From: Hymenobacter plasmatis
GTDB taxonomy: Bacteria; Bacteroidota; Bacteroidia; Cytophagales; Hymenobacteraceae
NCBI RefSeq assembly: GCF_020711255.1
Contig: NZ_JAJFAW010000038.1
Location: forward strand, 1-34,448
Direction: 5' to 3'
Length of the DNA: 34,448 nt
Below the pieces are notes generated by a model. It saw nothing but the letters and a program-made list of their open reading frames with translations. It made no database searches and was not told the DNA's origin. Position numbers and translations under genes: made by a program. Below, piece by piece: positions 7,601-14,890 of the stretch (positions within the stretch are counted from its first letter, which is position 1; each line of letters begins with the position of its first letter).

Positions 7601-9083
7601 TAAGCACGCCGGTGCCGGTATTATACGAGCCGCTGATGCCGTTCTGGTTCGTGAAATTGAGAAAGTCTTGGTTCGCAACAAAGCCGGTGGCGAAGCGAAC
7701 CGTGGCCCCGGTCAGGTTGGGGCTGTCGGCGTCGGAGGCCGTCAGCGCGCTGGTGATTTGGGTGGCAAAGCTGCCGACGATAAACGTTAGGCTGGTGCTC
7801 TCGATGTTGGCCAGCATGGGGGCTGCGGTGGTGGTGAAGCTGACGGCGCTGCCGTAGCTGGTGCCGACGCTGTTGATGGCGTAGGCCCGCACGTAGTAGG
7901 TGGTGGTGGTCGCGAGGCCCGTGACGGTCTGGCTGAAGGTGCCGATGCCCGTGCCATTCGGCACTTTCGTGTCGCTGGTGGTGGGGGTGGTGTTGGTGGT
8001 GCTGTACACCACGCCCCGGTCGGTCACGGTCGCGCCGCCGTCGGCGGTCACGTTGCCGCCCAGCACCGCGCTGGTGGCGGAGACGGTGGTGGCCGCGGCG
8101 GTGGTCACGGTGGGGGCCACTGCGGCCGCCTCGTTCGTGGCCAAACCATTGAAGCTGAACAGGCCACCACCGGCTACGATGGTGCTCAGGAAGGTGCCCG
8201 TCAGGCTGAAGCGCGAGATGCCGGTGGAACCCGCCGCGGCGCCGTCGCCCACGTAGATAACGCCGTTGGGCACATCAACTCGCAAGGAATTGGGGTTGGC
8301 AAACGTCGCGGCCGAATTGCCCGAGGCCAGCACCGCCTTGTTCGTGCCATCCAAGTTAACCGAAGCCAATTGGTCGTTGGCCGCCGTGCCGCTGCTCTGC
8401 ACCCAGTAAAGCTTGCTGCCCGCAACCTGCAACGCGTTGATGCCGGTGCCCGAAACCCCGGGCACGATGGTATTGAGCAACGTGCCCGACAGGTTAAAGG
8501 CGCGAATCCCGGTGGTGGCGGCATTGGCCCCGTCGCCCACGTAAATAACGCCAGTGGCGGCGTCCACCCACAGCGCATTCGGATTGTCAAAGCTGCTTGC
8601 GCCCGAGGCCAGCACCGTCACACCTGAGCCGTCCAGGTTGGCCGAAACCAACCGGTCGTCGCTCGCCGTGCCGCTGCTCTGCACCCAGTAAAGCTTGCTG
8701 CCGACCACGTGCAAGCCCGTGATGCTCACCCCCGCAACGCCCGCTACGATGGTATTAACAAAGACACCGCCCGAGGTAAAGCGCGAAATGCCGGTGGTGC
8801 CGGAATTGGCCCCGTCGCCCACGTAGATAACGCCGTTGGCGGCGTCCACCCACAGGGCGTTGGGGTTGGCAAAGGTCGTCGTGGAGTTGCCGGATGCCAG
8901 CGTCGCTTGGCCCGAGCCGTCGGGGTTAGCCGAAACCAACCGGTCGTCGGTGGCCGTGCCGCTGCTCTGCACCCAGTAAAGCTTGGTGGCCGCTGTTTGG
9001 GCGCGGGCGGGGCCGGTGCCCAGCAGCAGCACCGCCAGCAAGGGCAGCAGCCAGCCGCGGACGGCTGAGTATAAGTGTTGCAT
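4686..9083 (-). CDS. Giant T9SS-exported propeller/Ig-like adhesin
   Basis: The 1465-residue protein has a signal peptide (to about residue 29, ending ARAQ). Three ~95-residue YWTD/NHL-like repeats follow (33-313; each opens KLYWVQSSGTA and holds GVIYVGDGA). Next come a fibronectin-III-like domain (322-420), a cadherin-like domain (421-550), two bacterial Ig-like domains (551-642 and 643-745), a putative-Ig domain (746-837), a GNWTPNTVP-type beta-helical section (843-1000), and a C-terminal T9SS type A sorting domain (about 1390-1465) with GVYPNPATT and a final KKLVVE. It is presumably delivered to the surface by the type IX system and anchored or released there. It lies 74 nt downstream of the tail-collar gene on the same strand, suggesting one transcript. 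The ligand is unknown. Confidence 0.88.
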   Translation of the reverse strand: MQHLYSAVRGWLLPLLAVLLLGTGPARAQTAATKLYWVQSSGTATDDRLVSANPDGSGQATLASGNSTTTFANPNALWVDAANGVIYVGDGANSGTTGISRFTSGGVFVNTIVAGVAGVSITGLHVVGSKLYWVQSSGTASDDRLVSANLDGSGVTVLASGASSFDNPNALWVDAATGVIYVGDGANAATTGIRAFNLSGTLLNTIVPGVSGTGINALQVAGSKLYWVQSSGTAANDQLASVNLDGTNKAVLASGNSAATFANPNSLRVDVPNGVIYVGDGAAAGSTGISRFSLTGTFLSTIVAGGGLFSFNGLATNEAAAVAPTVTTAAATTVSATSAVLGGNVTADGGATVTDRGVVYSTTNTTPTTSDTKVPNGTGIGTFSQTVTGLATTTTYYVRAYAINSVGTSYGSAVSFTTTAAPMLANIESTSLTFIVGSFATQITSALTASDADSPNLTGATVRFATGFVANQDFLNFTNQNGISGSYNTGTGVLTMSGTASLAAYQVGLRSIRYSNSAGVNATVGARLVTFVVSDGTTTSNAQSRTINVVQPTAAPAVTAPGNGTYVTTTTPTYTGAAMAGSTVTVYVDGTAIGTTTADGTGNFTLAQPTALAQGSHPVYATAQASGSAVSANSATNTFTVDTVQPTVAISSTAGASGNNTTTTPIPFAVTFSENVTGFVAGDITVTNGTISGFTAASGTIYTFTVTPTTVGTATTVNVPANVAQDAAGNQNTGAAAPYSLTFVAPTITVAPATLPNGTTGVAYSQTLTASGGTAPYSFAVTAGALPAGLTLSSAGTLSGTPTAGGGTFTFTATATDNSAAPGPYNGSRTYSLTIAPAAVTSVTWTGNVSTDWFTAGNWTPNTVPTATISATIPTAPSGGRFPAITTALAQVLNLSLNSGATLTQTGGTLMLAGNLTNNGTFALRGGTVDLGSTALSSILGSSNTRFFNLTVGASGAQSSTSASTSVQLLLTLNGNFTTNGNSFTLESNAANTALVVNNSGVITGNATFQRYISPATNPGLGYRHYSAPVSNATVASLTTASFTPVVNPNYNTSATPNSVQPFPTVYYYDQARLATSTNSLAPFDKGWKSPSALTDPLTVGKGYTVNLTAGQTLAVTGPQNNGSVTQSLSRTTTFAPDAGWQLLGNPFPSPLDYSLVAPFDRIGLDQAIYIWASNSQYNGSYRAYVNGVGGDPILAQGQGFFARVSTGQTSGTLSLRNSHRVTSYQNPVYQRGTANRPLVQLDLQGATQADPLYVYFENGATVGVDPEFDAVKLPNSTGLNLAAWAGNDQLAINGLPLTSTASVTVPLFIGLPVTGTYTLHAAQVLNFGTGEQPFLRDLQLGTLTDLSLHPDYTFTMNAANTTPRFELVFGARVLGVASAKLAAQVGVYPNPATTTVFVELPAALGRVAVAAELVDALGRTVRTQSLPAQGAAAHRLDLANLATGLYTLHLATTAGVVVKKLVVE
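8145..8987 (-). repeat. Three near-identical ~285-bp repeats inside the adhesin gene
   Basis: The DNA coding for the three propeller modules is highly similar. The string GTGCCGCTGCTCTGCACCCA recurs at about 8386, 8669 and 8957, followed each time by GTAAAGCTTG. Such similarity can let copies recombine and change module number. Confidence 0.8.
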
Positions 9084-9157
9084 GAAGTAGGTATGTAAAG
9101 GGAATGAACCACGTGGGAAAAGCCGGCGCCGCTCGCGGGCCGGTCGGTGCCGAAGGC

Positions 9158-9883
9158 TTAATAAGCGCGGCTGGGGAAGTAGCCTTGGTAAGCAATCTGG
9201 AAGTTGAGCGCCAGGTAGGGGTTCATGACGCTGTGGGGCTGGCTGCCGCCGGTGTTCCCAATGGTCGCCCCGTTGGCGAGCTGTCCCCCGGTGGTGCCAA
9301 AGCTGTTCAGCTGCAGGCCTTCGCCCCCGTTGGTCTGGCCGCTGGCGGCGGCCGGGAAATTGCCCGCCGCGGTGGCCGTGGTGGCTGGGTTCCCCGACAC
9401 GCCCAGCGGGTGATTGTGCGCGGGCATCTGCGCGGTCGTCAGCGTGACGTTCTCGTTGCCGGCCCTCTCGCCTATTGAATGAGGGCTCAGGCCCGGGCCC
9501 GGGCCCTGGCCCATGGGGAGGCGGCCGCGCAGGTCGGGCAGGGCAAAAGTGGTGGTGCCGTCGCCGCCGTACGTGGTGCCCAGAAGAGCGTACAGCGCGG
9601 TGTACTGCCGAATGGGCAGTAGCCGCCCGTCGCAGAAGAAATAGCCTTCCACCTCGAAATTGAAGCCACAGAGCATGATTTCGCCGAGGAGGGGGTCTAC
9701 GCCTGTCGTTTGGCGGGTGCCGCGGGGGGCCACCGCCAGCGCGGGTCCGGCCAGCAGGCCCAGGCCCAGGGCGGCGCCCAGCTTCTTTAGCCAGCCGCGG
9801 CGTTCCTGGTCGGCCGGGGCCGGGGTAAAGGGAGCAGGGGCCGAAACCAGGCCTTCGGAAGTAGCAAATAGACGCATAAGCAA
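9158..9883 (-). CDS. Phage tail-collar (microcystin-dependent type) protein with Tat-like signal
   Basis: The 241-residue product has a long N-region, then ERRGWLKKLGAALGLGLLAG (27-46), which resembles a twin-arginine export signal with Arg28-Arg29. The mature part is a tail-collar domain: LLGEIMLCGFNFEVEGYFFC (66-84), LGTTYGGDGTTTFALPDLRG (101-120), then a Gly/Asn-rich section with AHNHPL, the collar His motif. Free-standing collar proteins in Bacteroidota are usually secreted and not part of a phage, and no other tail genes lie nearby. It is upstream of the T9SS adhesin (74 nt), so the two may work at the cell surface. Met3 is an equally possible start. Confidence 0.8.
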   Translation of the reverse strand: MLMRLFATSEGLVSAPAPFTPAPADQERRGWLKKLGAALGLGLLAGPALAVAPRGTRQTTGVDPLLGEIMLCGFNFEVEGYFFCDGRLLPIRQYTALYALLGTTYGGDGTTTFALPDLRGRLPMGQGPGPGLSPHSIGERAGNENVTLTTAQMPAHNHPLGVSGNPATTATAAGNFPAAASGQTNGGEGLQLNSFGTTGGQLANGATIGNTGGSQPHSVMNPYLALNFQIAYQGYFPSRAY

Positions 9884-10460
9884 GAAAAGGAAAAATGGGT
9901 TGGAAATGAAAAAATAGGTTTAAAGAAGTAGCGGCTTACCGGTCCGGGCACTGGCGGCCGCTAAGGCCCGCGCGGGCCGAGCCCAGCCCGCGGGCTGGGC
10001 GACACAAAGCCGCCGAGGCGGGCAAAACTATGGCGGGTAAATGGGGTGCGAAGCGCCCCTGCGCGGGCCCTGGGCCTTGCCACAATTGAGCCCCCTCAAG
10101 CGCGGATGCTGGGCAACAGGTGCAGGCTGCGGCGCGCCGTGGCGCAGTAGTCAAGCGCTGCATTTGTCATGCTGAGCTAACAAAAAGAGGGGATGCCCTC
10201 AAAGCTAATAGCTCTGCTTAAATATTACAAATTTGATTTTCTATTGTGCGTGCGCAAGTCCCTTTCCCGCGGCCGGGGAGCTTTCTTGCCGCGCGGCGGG
10301 GAATGGGTGCACGCTCGTGGCCCCGTCCGCGTGTGGGGCCTATCCCGGTGCAAGGCCGGGAAAAGGAAGAGACTGCGTGGAAGCTGGCGGCCCCGGTCCC
10401 GGCCGGCAGCGCTACCTTGCGGGGCCCGGTCGCGTGGCCGGCCTGTTCGCGCCGCTGCCC
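9884..10460. other. Gap without a supported gene
   Basis: GC-rich spacer with two perfect palindromes in tandem (9965-9978 and 9981-10000), then an AT-rich promoter-like stretch around 10200-10245 (CAAATTTG at 10228-10235). TTTGTCATGCTGAGC near 10164 resembles the outer end of the repeats at 26990 and 28071. Short open frames here have low-complexity Arg/Pro/Ala composition and look non-coding. Confidence 0.5.
9965..10000. repeat. Tandem perfect palindromes (14 and 20 bp)
   Basis: GGCCCGCGCGGGCC (9965-9978) is followed after 2 nt by a 20-nt palindrome with halves GCCCAGCCCG and CGGGCTGGGC (9981-10000). Both are exact. They sit about 80-115 nt upstream of the minus-strand tail-collar start, where they could form hairpins in the leader RNA or act as protein sites. 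Confidence 0.5.
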
Positions 10461-10964
10461 GTGTCGTTCCTTTTTCGCCTGTTCCGTCCCATTCCCGCCC
10501 CCTCCTTGCTGGTGCCCATTCGGGCCTTTTTGGCTGACATCGGCCTCGAAACCCGGGAGACCCGCTTGCGCAGCCCCGGTTTTCTGCCCGGCTTGCTGAT
10601 TGACAACGGCCGTTTGCTCATCGACCCGGCCCGCCTGCAGCACCCCGGCGACGTGCTGCACGAAGCCGGCCATCTGGCCGTGACGCCCGCCGCCGAGCGC
10701 GCGGCCCTGCACGGCGACATCACCGCGCTCCACCCTGAACGCGCGGGCGACGAACTGGCGGTGATGCTGTGGTCGTACGCCGCCTGCCGGCACCTGGGCT
10801 TGCCCCCAGAGGCCGTGTTCCACCCCGGCGGCTACCACGGCCAGAGCGCCTGGCTGCTCGACAACTTCCGCCGCGGCGAGTTCCTCGGCCTGCCCCTGCT
10901 GGCCTGGATGGGCTTGACCACTGCCGCCGACTTTCCGGCCATGACGCGCTGGCTGCGGGAGTAA
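10461..10964 (+). CDS. HEAGH-motif protein, possible zinc-metalloprotease-like fold
   Basis: The credible part begins with a short hydrophobic segment, then VPIRAFLADIGLETRE and LLIDNGRLLIDPA, and the motif VLHEAGHLAV (HExxH-type, residues 67-71 from the chosen GTG), as in ImmA/IrrE-like minimal metalloproteases. FHPGGYHGQSAWLLDNF near the C-terminus may supply another ligand. The frame stays open to 10233, but that upstream part is Gly/Arg/Pro-rich and looks untranslated. The GTG at 10461 is my choice; GTG at 10434 and 10512 are alternatives. There is no helix-turn-helix as in ImmA regulators. It stands alone on the plus strand. Activity is unproven. Confidence 0.65.
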   Translation: MSFLFRLFRPIPAPSLLVPIRAFLADIGLETRETRLRSPGFLPGLLIDNGRLLIDPARLQHPGDVLHEAGHLAVTPAAERAALHGDITALHPERAGDELAVMLWSYAACRHLGLPPEAVFHPGGYHGQSAWLLDNFRRGEFLGLPLLAWMGLTTAADFPAMTRWLRE

Positions 10965-11334
10965 GGTCCGGGCCGGCCCCAGCCATCGGACCGGGCTTCG
11001 ACGAACGGCCCCTCTATCCCAGTGCCACCACGCCGGACTGCCCCGTGCATTGCTTGTGCTCAAGCGGCATCCCGCTAAGGGTGCTGCCGCTCCACTGCTC
11101 GCTGCAGTCGCGGTGTTGAAACGCCGCGGCCCGAGGAACTCTCGCAAAGCGGGGCACTGAAACGTCTCCACTGGCTCCGGGTGTGTCCACTACCTTAAGT
11201 ATGAATAACCGGTACAACACTACGGCTTGCCACCAAAATGCGATTTTGCATTCATTCCAGGGATGCCCAGCGGCCCCCTGAGTGTGTTCACAAAAACGGC
11301 ATTTATCGGCTTACAGCTGAAGCCGACTACATGT
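10965..11334. other. Gap without a supported gene
   Basis: Contains a short inverted repeat right after the HEAGH gene (GGTCCG at 10965-10970 and CGGACC at 10987-10992, enclosing GGGCCGGCCC) that may end its transcript. The rest is lower in GC than the neighbouring genes and has no credible frame. It may be degraded DNA belonging with the broken genes that follow. Confidence 0.4.
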
Positions 11335-12018
11335 TCACGTTGCTGCCATCAGATGCTCAGCCCGGTCCGCTGTGACGGGCCGGGCCTGTTGCTGGACAAA
11401 AGCCTTCATCAGCCGCTCGTATTTCTTGCGGCCCTGCTCGATGAGGCCGGGGGCTGGCGTCACTTCGAGCTGCCATACCTCGAACGGGCTTTTCTTCTGG
11501 ACACCAATAATGATGAAGCGGGCCGCGCCTAGCAGGTCGGAGTATAAGGCGGCTTGGCGGTCGTAGTCGTACTGCTCGATGGTGGCGACGAAGTGGGCGT
11601 AGTCGGGGGCGCTGGTGGTTTTGAAATCGAGCAGCACGCGCCGCCCCGTTTTGGGACTGGTAATCATCAGGTCGGGGCGCACTTTCACGTTTAGGCCGGT
11701 GGCTTCGTGGGTGGCGGTGTGGGTCTGCTCGGCCTGGCCCCGGTACAGCAGGTCGCGGCAGAAGCGTTGGCGGCGCACGGCGGCGGCCAGGTCCTCAATC
11801 TGTTGCCAGGGCACGCGCTGGGTGGTACGCTGGTACTGGTCGGGCTCCAGCACGGCGGTATGGAAGTGGCTGCCGAAGGCCAGGGCCTGCGGGTTGGGCT
11901 GGCGGGTGAGGCCCAGGGCGCGGTTTTTGGTTTCGGTCAGGTCGGTGTTGGAAATGAAAGGCAGGGCGCGGTGGGCTTCCTGACTCAGGCCGACGTGGTG
12001 ATGATGATTGGTAAACAT
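11335..12018 (-). CDS. PD-(D/E)XK nuclease-like protein (RecE/exodeoxyribonuclease VIII type)
   Basis: The 227-residue product starts MFTNHHHHVGLSQEAH. It carries the RecE-type motif FGSHFHTAVLEP (about 48-59) and the nuclease core VRPDLM (Asp116) ... LLDFKTT (Asp131, Lys133), then a RecB-like QAALY helix motif (155-159). This is the putative exodeoxyribonuclease 8 PDDEXK-like family, usually found in phages and mobile elements, where it makes single-stranded ends for annealing. The frame is open for 140 codons upstream, but those read as Arg-rich non-coding sequence, so I start at the ATG at 12018. No RecT-like annealing partner lies nearby, and the adjoining small genes are broken, so it may be a remnant with or without activity. 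Confidence 0.8.
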   Translation of the reverse strand: MFTNHHHHVGLSQEAHRALPFISNTDLTETKNRALGLTRQPNPQALAFGSHFHTAVLEPDQYQRTTQRVPWQQIEDLAAAVRRQRFCRDLLYRGQAEQTHTATHEATGLNVKVRPDLMITSPKTGRRVLLDFKTTSAPDYAHFVATIEQYDYDRQAALYSDLLGAARFIIIGVQKKSPFEVWQLEVTPAPGLIEQGRKKYERLMKAFVQQQARPVTADRAEHLMAAT

Positions 12019-12062
12019 GGGGCAGTTAGCAGTTAACAGTGAGCAATAAGCCAGTAGCCGGG

Positions 12063-12278
12063 CTACTGGTAGCGGTCGATGATGCAGGCCAGGCGGCCGG
12101 CCTCGTTGGCGCGGTGCAGCCAGATATGAGAGCCGCCACAGCCGACCAGGTAGGCCGGTTCGGGAAACAGGTGGCGCACTTTGGGGGCCAGGTCGCGCAC
12201 GTCGGCCAGTGGGGCGGTGGTGGCCTAGTAGACCCGCGCTTTCTGCGACCGGTTGCCTAGCCATGCGCGAATGGCACC
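12063..12278 (-). pseudogene. Broken small gene with internal TAG
   Basis: Minus-strand translation gives a protein-like segment (VRDLAPKVRHLFPEPAYLVG then CGGSHIWLHRANEAGR, ending IIDRYQ and a TAG at 12063-12065). An in-frame TAG at 12225-12227 interrupts it, yet the same frame upstream still looks coding (IRAWLGNRSQKARVY) until a TGA at 12279-12281. There is no ATG between the two stops. It seems to be a 70-residue protein with a nonsense mutation and a damaged start. It lies 44 nt upstream of the nuclease gene. I do not recognise the family. Confidence 0.45.
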
Positions 12279-12317
12279 TCAGCCGGGCGAAAAGACAAGT
12301 CCTTTTAGCCGCGATGT

Positions 12318-12474
12318 ATGACCGAACGCCAGTCCCCACGCTTCGTACGCCGCGTCTACTGCGCCCGATATCACGGTGGAACGGCTGTGGGAAGTTATCG
12401 AGCAGCTGGGCTTTGACCGGGGCGAGGTGCGGCGGCATTTAATTGAAAACGCCCCCTCTGACGCCCCCCAATAG
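12318..12474 (+). pseudogene. Possible small frameshifted gene
   Basis: A start ATG at 12318 opens MTERQSP. One base out of phase, the same strand continues with a convincing helical tail (ITVERLWEVIEQLGFDRGE, ending ENAPSDAPQ and TAG at 12472-12474). Neither frame alone gives a complete protein, so a single frameshift between about 12340 and 12370 is likely. It faces the broken minus-strand gene at 12063-12278. Function unknown. Confidence 0.35.
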
Positions 12475-12574
12475 AATCAGGACGCCGCGACCGATAGGGT
12501 AAGCGGCTGATAATAGAGTGTTTACCGAGTGTTCCGTTGTGGTGGTGTGGTTCCAATAAGAGGCTCACTCATAG

Positions 12575-12624
12575 AAAAACCGGAAAGTCGCTTCTCATGT
12601 AGCAGAAGCAGCTTTCCGGTTTTT
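12575..12624. terminator. Bidirectional terminator downstream of the histidine kinase
   Basis: AAAAACCGGAAAG (12575-12587) pairs with CTTTCCGGTTTTT (12612-12624), with an inner stem GCTTCT/AGAAGC. A T-run closes it in both directions. It ends the minus-strand kinase transcript (stop codon near 12677) and could also end plus-strand transcripts. Confidence 0.75.
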
Positions 12625-12676
12625 TGCGTTTGGTCCGTAAGGAATTGGGCTGGCGTAGCGCCACGGCCACGGGCCG

Positions 12677-13849
12677 CTACTTGGGTAAATACAGGCGGAA
12701 CGTAGTGCCCTGGCCCACGGTACTGGCCACTTCTACCCGCCCACCGGCCTGGTGCACCAAGCGGTTGACGAGATACAGCCCCACGCCCGAGCCCGCCACC
12801 TCGGGGTGAAAGCGCCGAAACAGCTGAAACAGCTCGCCGCCGTGGCGCGCCAGGTTGAGCCCGCGTCCGTTGTCCTGCACGCTGAGCACGGGCTTGCCTT
12901 CCACCAGCGTGGTACTCACGGTTATGCGCGGGCGGCGCCCCGGCTCGGTGTACTTCAAAGCATTGCTGAGCAGGTTGGTGAGCACGCTGTGCAGATTCGG
13001 CCGCGACATGTGCACCACCGGCGCCGCCGCAAAATCCAAGGCAAACTCGGCTTCGGCGTGGGCGGGAAGCTGCGCCAGGCTGCGAATAATTTCTTCGGTC
13101 AAGCCCAGCAGCTCCACGGGTTCGGTCGCGCCCGGCTCCGGCTGCCGCTGCTGCTGCACCACGGCCGTGAGGCCCTCGATAGTGCTCAGAATCTGCTGCA
13201 TGGCCCCTTGTACCATGCCCATCATATCGGCTGCCGCGGGGTCGTGAAACGTGGCACTGCGCTGGAGCTCCTCAAAGAGCCCGGCCAGGTTGTGCACCGG
13301 CTGCTTCAAATCGTGCGAGGCCGTGTACACGAAGCTGTCCAGGTCGGCATTGATGCGGGTGAGCTGCTCATTTTGGGCCCGCAGCTGCTCGCGCTGCGCT
13401 TCGGCCTTGGCCTTGGCCCGCAGCAGCTCCTGCTCGTATTTGCGGCGGTCGGTGATGTCAAACAAGGTCATGCGCACCACCAGGGGCTGGCCGTCGGCAT
13501 CGCGCTGCAGCACGGCGTTCAGCAGCACGGGCAGGGTGCTACCATCGCGGCGGCGCAGCGAGTAGCTCACTTCCCGCACCTGGCCTTGCAATAGCAGCAG
13601 GGGGGCGCAGTGCATCTCGTAGTGCAGGCGCCCGCCCACGGTGAGCAGCTGCGACAGGGTGAGGCGGGCCACCAGCTCCTGGCGCGTGTAGCCCAGCCAC
13701 CCCAGCAGGGTTTGGTTGAGCTTAACCAAGGTACCATCGGGCAGGCACGAGCAGTAGCCACAGGGCGCATGTTCGTACAAGTCATCCGGATTCTCTGCGG
13801 TCAGGCGCAGGTCCAGTGCGGGCATAATATCATGGTCGACCTTGTGCAT
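12677..13849 (-). CDS. PAS-domain sensor histidine kinase
   Basis: The 390-residue protein has no membrane segment and is probably cytoplasmic. It has an N-terminal PAS domain (about 20-135: LYEHAPCGYCSCLPDGTLVK, then a PAC-like end DITDRRKYEQ), a coiled-coil linker (138-170), a dimerisation/phosphoacceptor helix with VYTASHDLKQP (His179), and an HATPase domain with N-box NLLSNALKY (Asn296), G1 DNGRG (326-330) and G2 GSGVGLYLV (353-361). It autophosphorylates on His179 in response to an input sensed by the PAS domain. No response regulator lies beside it. Its gene starts 24 nt after the RsbQ-like hydrolase, so that protein may make or deliver its signal. Confidence 0.9.
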   Translation of the reverse strand: MHKVDHDIMPALDLRLTAENPDDLYEHAPCGYCSCLPDGTLVKLNQTLLGWLGYTRQELVARLTLSQLLTVGGRLHYEMHCAPLLLLQGQVREVSYSLRRRDGSTLPVLLNAVLQRDADGQPLVVRMTLFDITDRRKYEQELLRAKAKAEAQREQLRAQNEQLTRINADLDSFVYTASHDLKQPVHNLAGLFEELQRSATFHDPAAADMMGMVQGAMQQILSTIEGLTAVVQQQRQPEPGATEPVELLGLTEEIIRSLAQLPAHAEAEFALDFAAAPVVHMSRPNLHSVLTNLLSNALKYTEPGRRPRITVSTTLVEGKPVLSVQDNGRGLNLARHGGELFQLFRRFHPEVAGSGVGLYLVNRLVHQAGGRVEVASTVGQGTTFRLYLPK

Positions 13850-13873
13850 GAGTGGGGTATACGCGCAATTAGC

Positions 13874-14674
13874 CTATACGCGGGCCCCCAGAAAAAGGTC
13901 CATGGCCGCAATGGTGGCCTGGGGCTCGCTCAGGTGCGGGCAATGCCCCGACGTATCGAGCACCACTAGCTCGCTGTGGCGTAGCTGCTGATGCAGGTAG
14001 GTGCCCACGACCTGGGGGGCTAGCACGTCGTCGGCGCATTGCAGAATCAGGGCTGGGGTGCGCAGCCGCGGCAGGTCGGCCCGGTTGTCCGACAGGAAGG
14101 TGACGCGGGCAAAGTGCCGGGCAATGGCGGGGTCGGTGTTGCAGAAGCTGTTGTTCAACTCCGCGCTCAGCTCGGGCCGCTCGGGGTGGCCCATGATGGC
14201 GGGCGTCATGGCCGTCGACCAGCCCAGGTAGTTGTCGTCCATGGTGTCGAGCAGCTCCTTGATGTCGCCCGGCTCGAAGCCGCCGGTGTAGCCCACATCG
14301 TTGAGGTAGCGCGGCGAGGGCGTCACGAGCACCAGCTTGGCAAACCGCTCCGGCTCCCGAATAGCAGCCAGCACGCTAATCATGGCACTCACGGAATGGC
14401 CCACCAGCACGACATCGTGCAGGTCGAGGGCGTGCACCACGTCCAGCACGTCCTGGGCGTGGGCTTCCAGCGTGGTGTAGCGGGCGGGGTCGTAGGCAGC
14501 CAGGTCCGACTGCCCGGCGCCCACCAAATCGAGCAGCACCACGCGGTAGCGGCTCTCGAAGGCCGGGGCCACCAGCCGCCACATGTGCTGGTTGCAGCCA
14601 AAGCCGTGCACAAAAACCATGGGCTGCGTGCCGGTCCCGGAAACGTTAACGTTGTTGCGTTTCAAAACATTCAT
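13874..14674 (-). CDS. RsbQ-like alpha/beta hydrolase
   Basis: The 266-residue product has the fold's oxyanion loop FVHGFGCNQHMW (21-32), the nucleophile elbow GHSVSAMI (Ser94), an acid in ADDVLAP (Asp216) and the catalytic His in SGHCPHLSEP (His244). These match the triad and motifs of Bacillus subtilis RsbQ (Ser96, Asp219, His247), the relative of plant KAI2/D14 receptors. RsbQ works with the PAS phosphatase RsbP in energy-stress signalling. Here the gene lies 24 nt upstream of a PAS histidine kinase, a parallel arrangement. I start at the ATG at 14674 (MNVLKRNNVNV), where RsbQ proteins begin; 26 upstream codons look non-coding. The small molecule it acts on is unknown. Confidence 0.88.
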   Translation of the reverse strand: MNVLKRNNVNVSGTGTQPMVFVHGFGCNQHMWRLVAPAFESRYRVVLLDLVGAGQSDLAAYDPARYTTLEAHAQDVLDVVHALDLHDVVLVGHSVSAMISVLAAIREPERFAKLVLVTPSPRYLNDVGYTGGFEPGDIKELLDTMDDNYLGWSTAMTPAIMGHPERPELSAELNNSFCNTDPAIARHFARVTFLSDNRADLPRLRTPALILQCADDVLAPQVVGTYLHQQLRHSELVVLDTSGHCPHLSEPQATIAAMDLFLGARV

Positions 14675-14890
14675 AGCAGCTGTGCAAAAAGGAACATGGC
14701 AGGCAGCGCGCAGCGCTCCACCCCTGCAGCATGCAAAGGCCCGATATTCCAAAGGTAGTCTTCGCTAGCGGTGGCGCTTATCAGCGGAGCTCCGAAAACA
14801 GCTGGGCATTATTTTCATGCGCAGCCTCTTGCCTCATTTCCCAGCGCGAGGGGCGCTCCTGGCCCTTCAATGGCAGTAATGAATGGGCCC

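Noticed and set aside
6786..7790. Plus-strand 334-residue frame inside the adhesin gene
   Set aside because: It is antisense to a well-supported repeat protein and is Arg/Gly/His-rich as expected of a shadow frame.
9936..10163. Minus-strand 75-residue frame in the GC-rich spacer
   Set aside because: Composition is Ala/Arg/Pro-rich without structure, and it spans the tandem palindromes.
11335..12438. Long 367-residue form of the nuclease
   Set aside because: The first 140 codons are Arg/Pro-rich, lie over two other broken genes, and precede the natural start MFTNHHHH.
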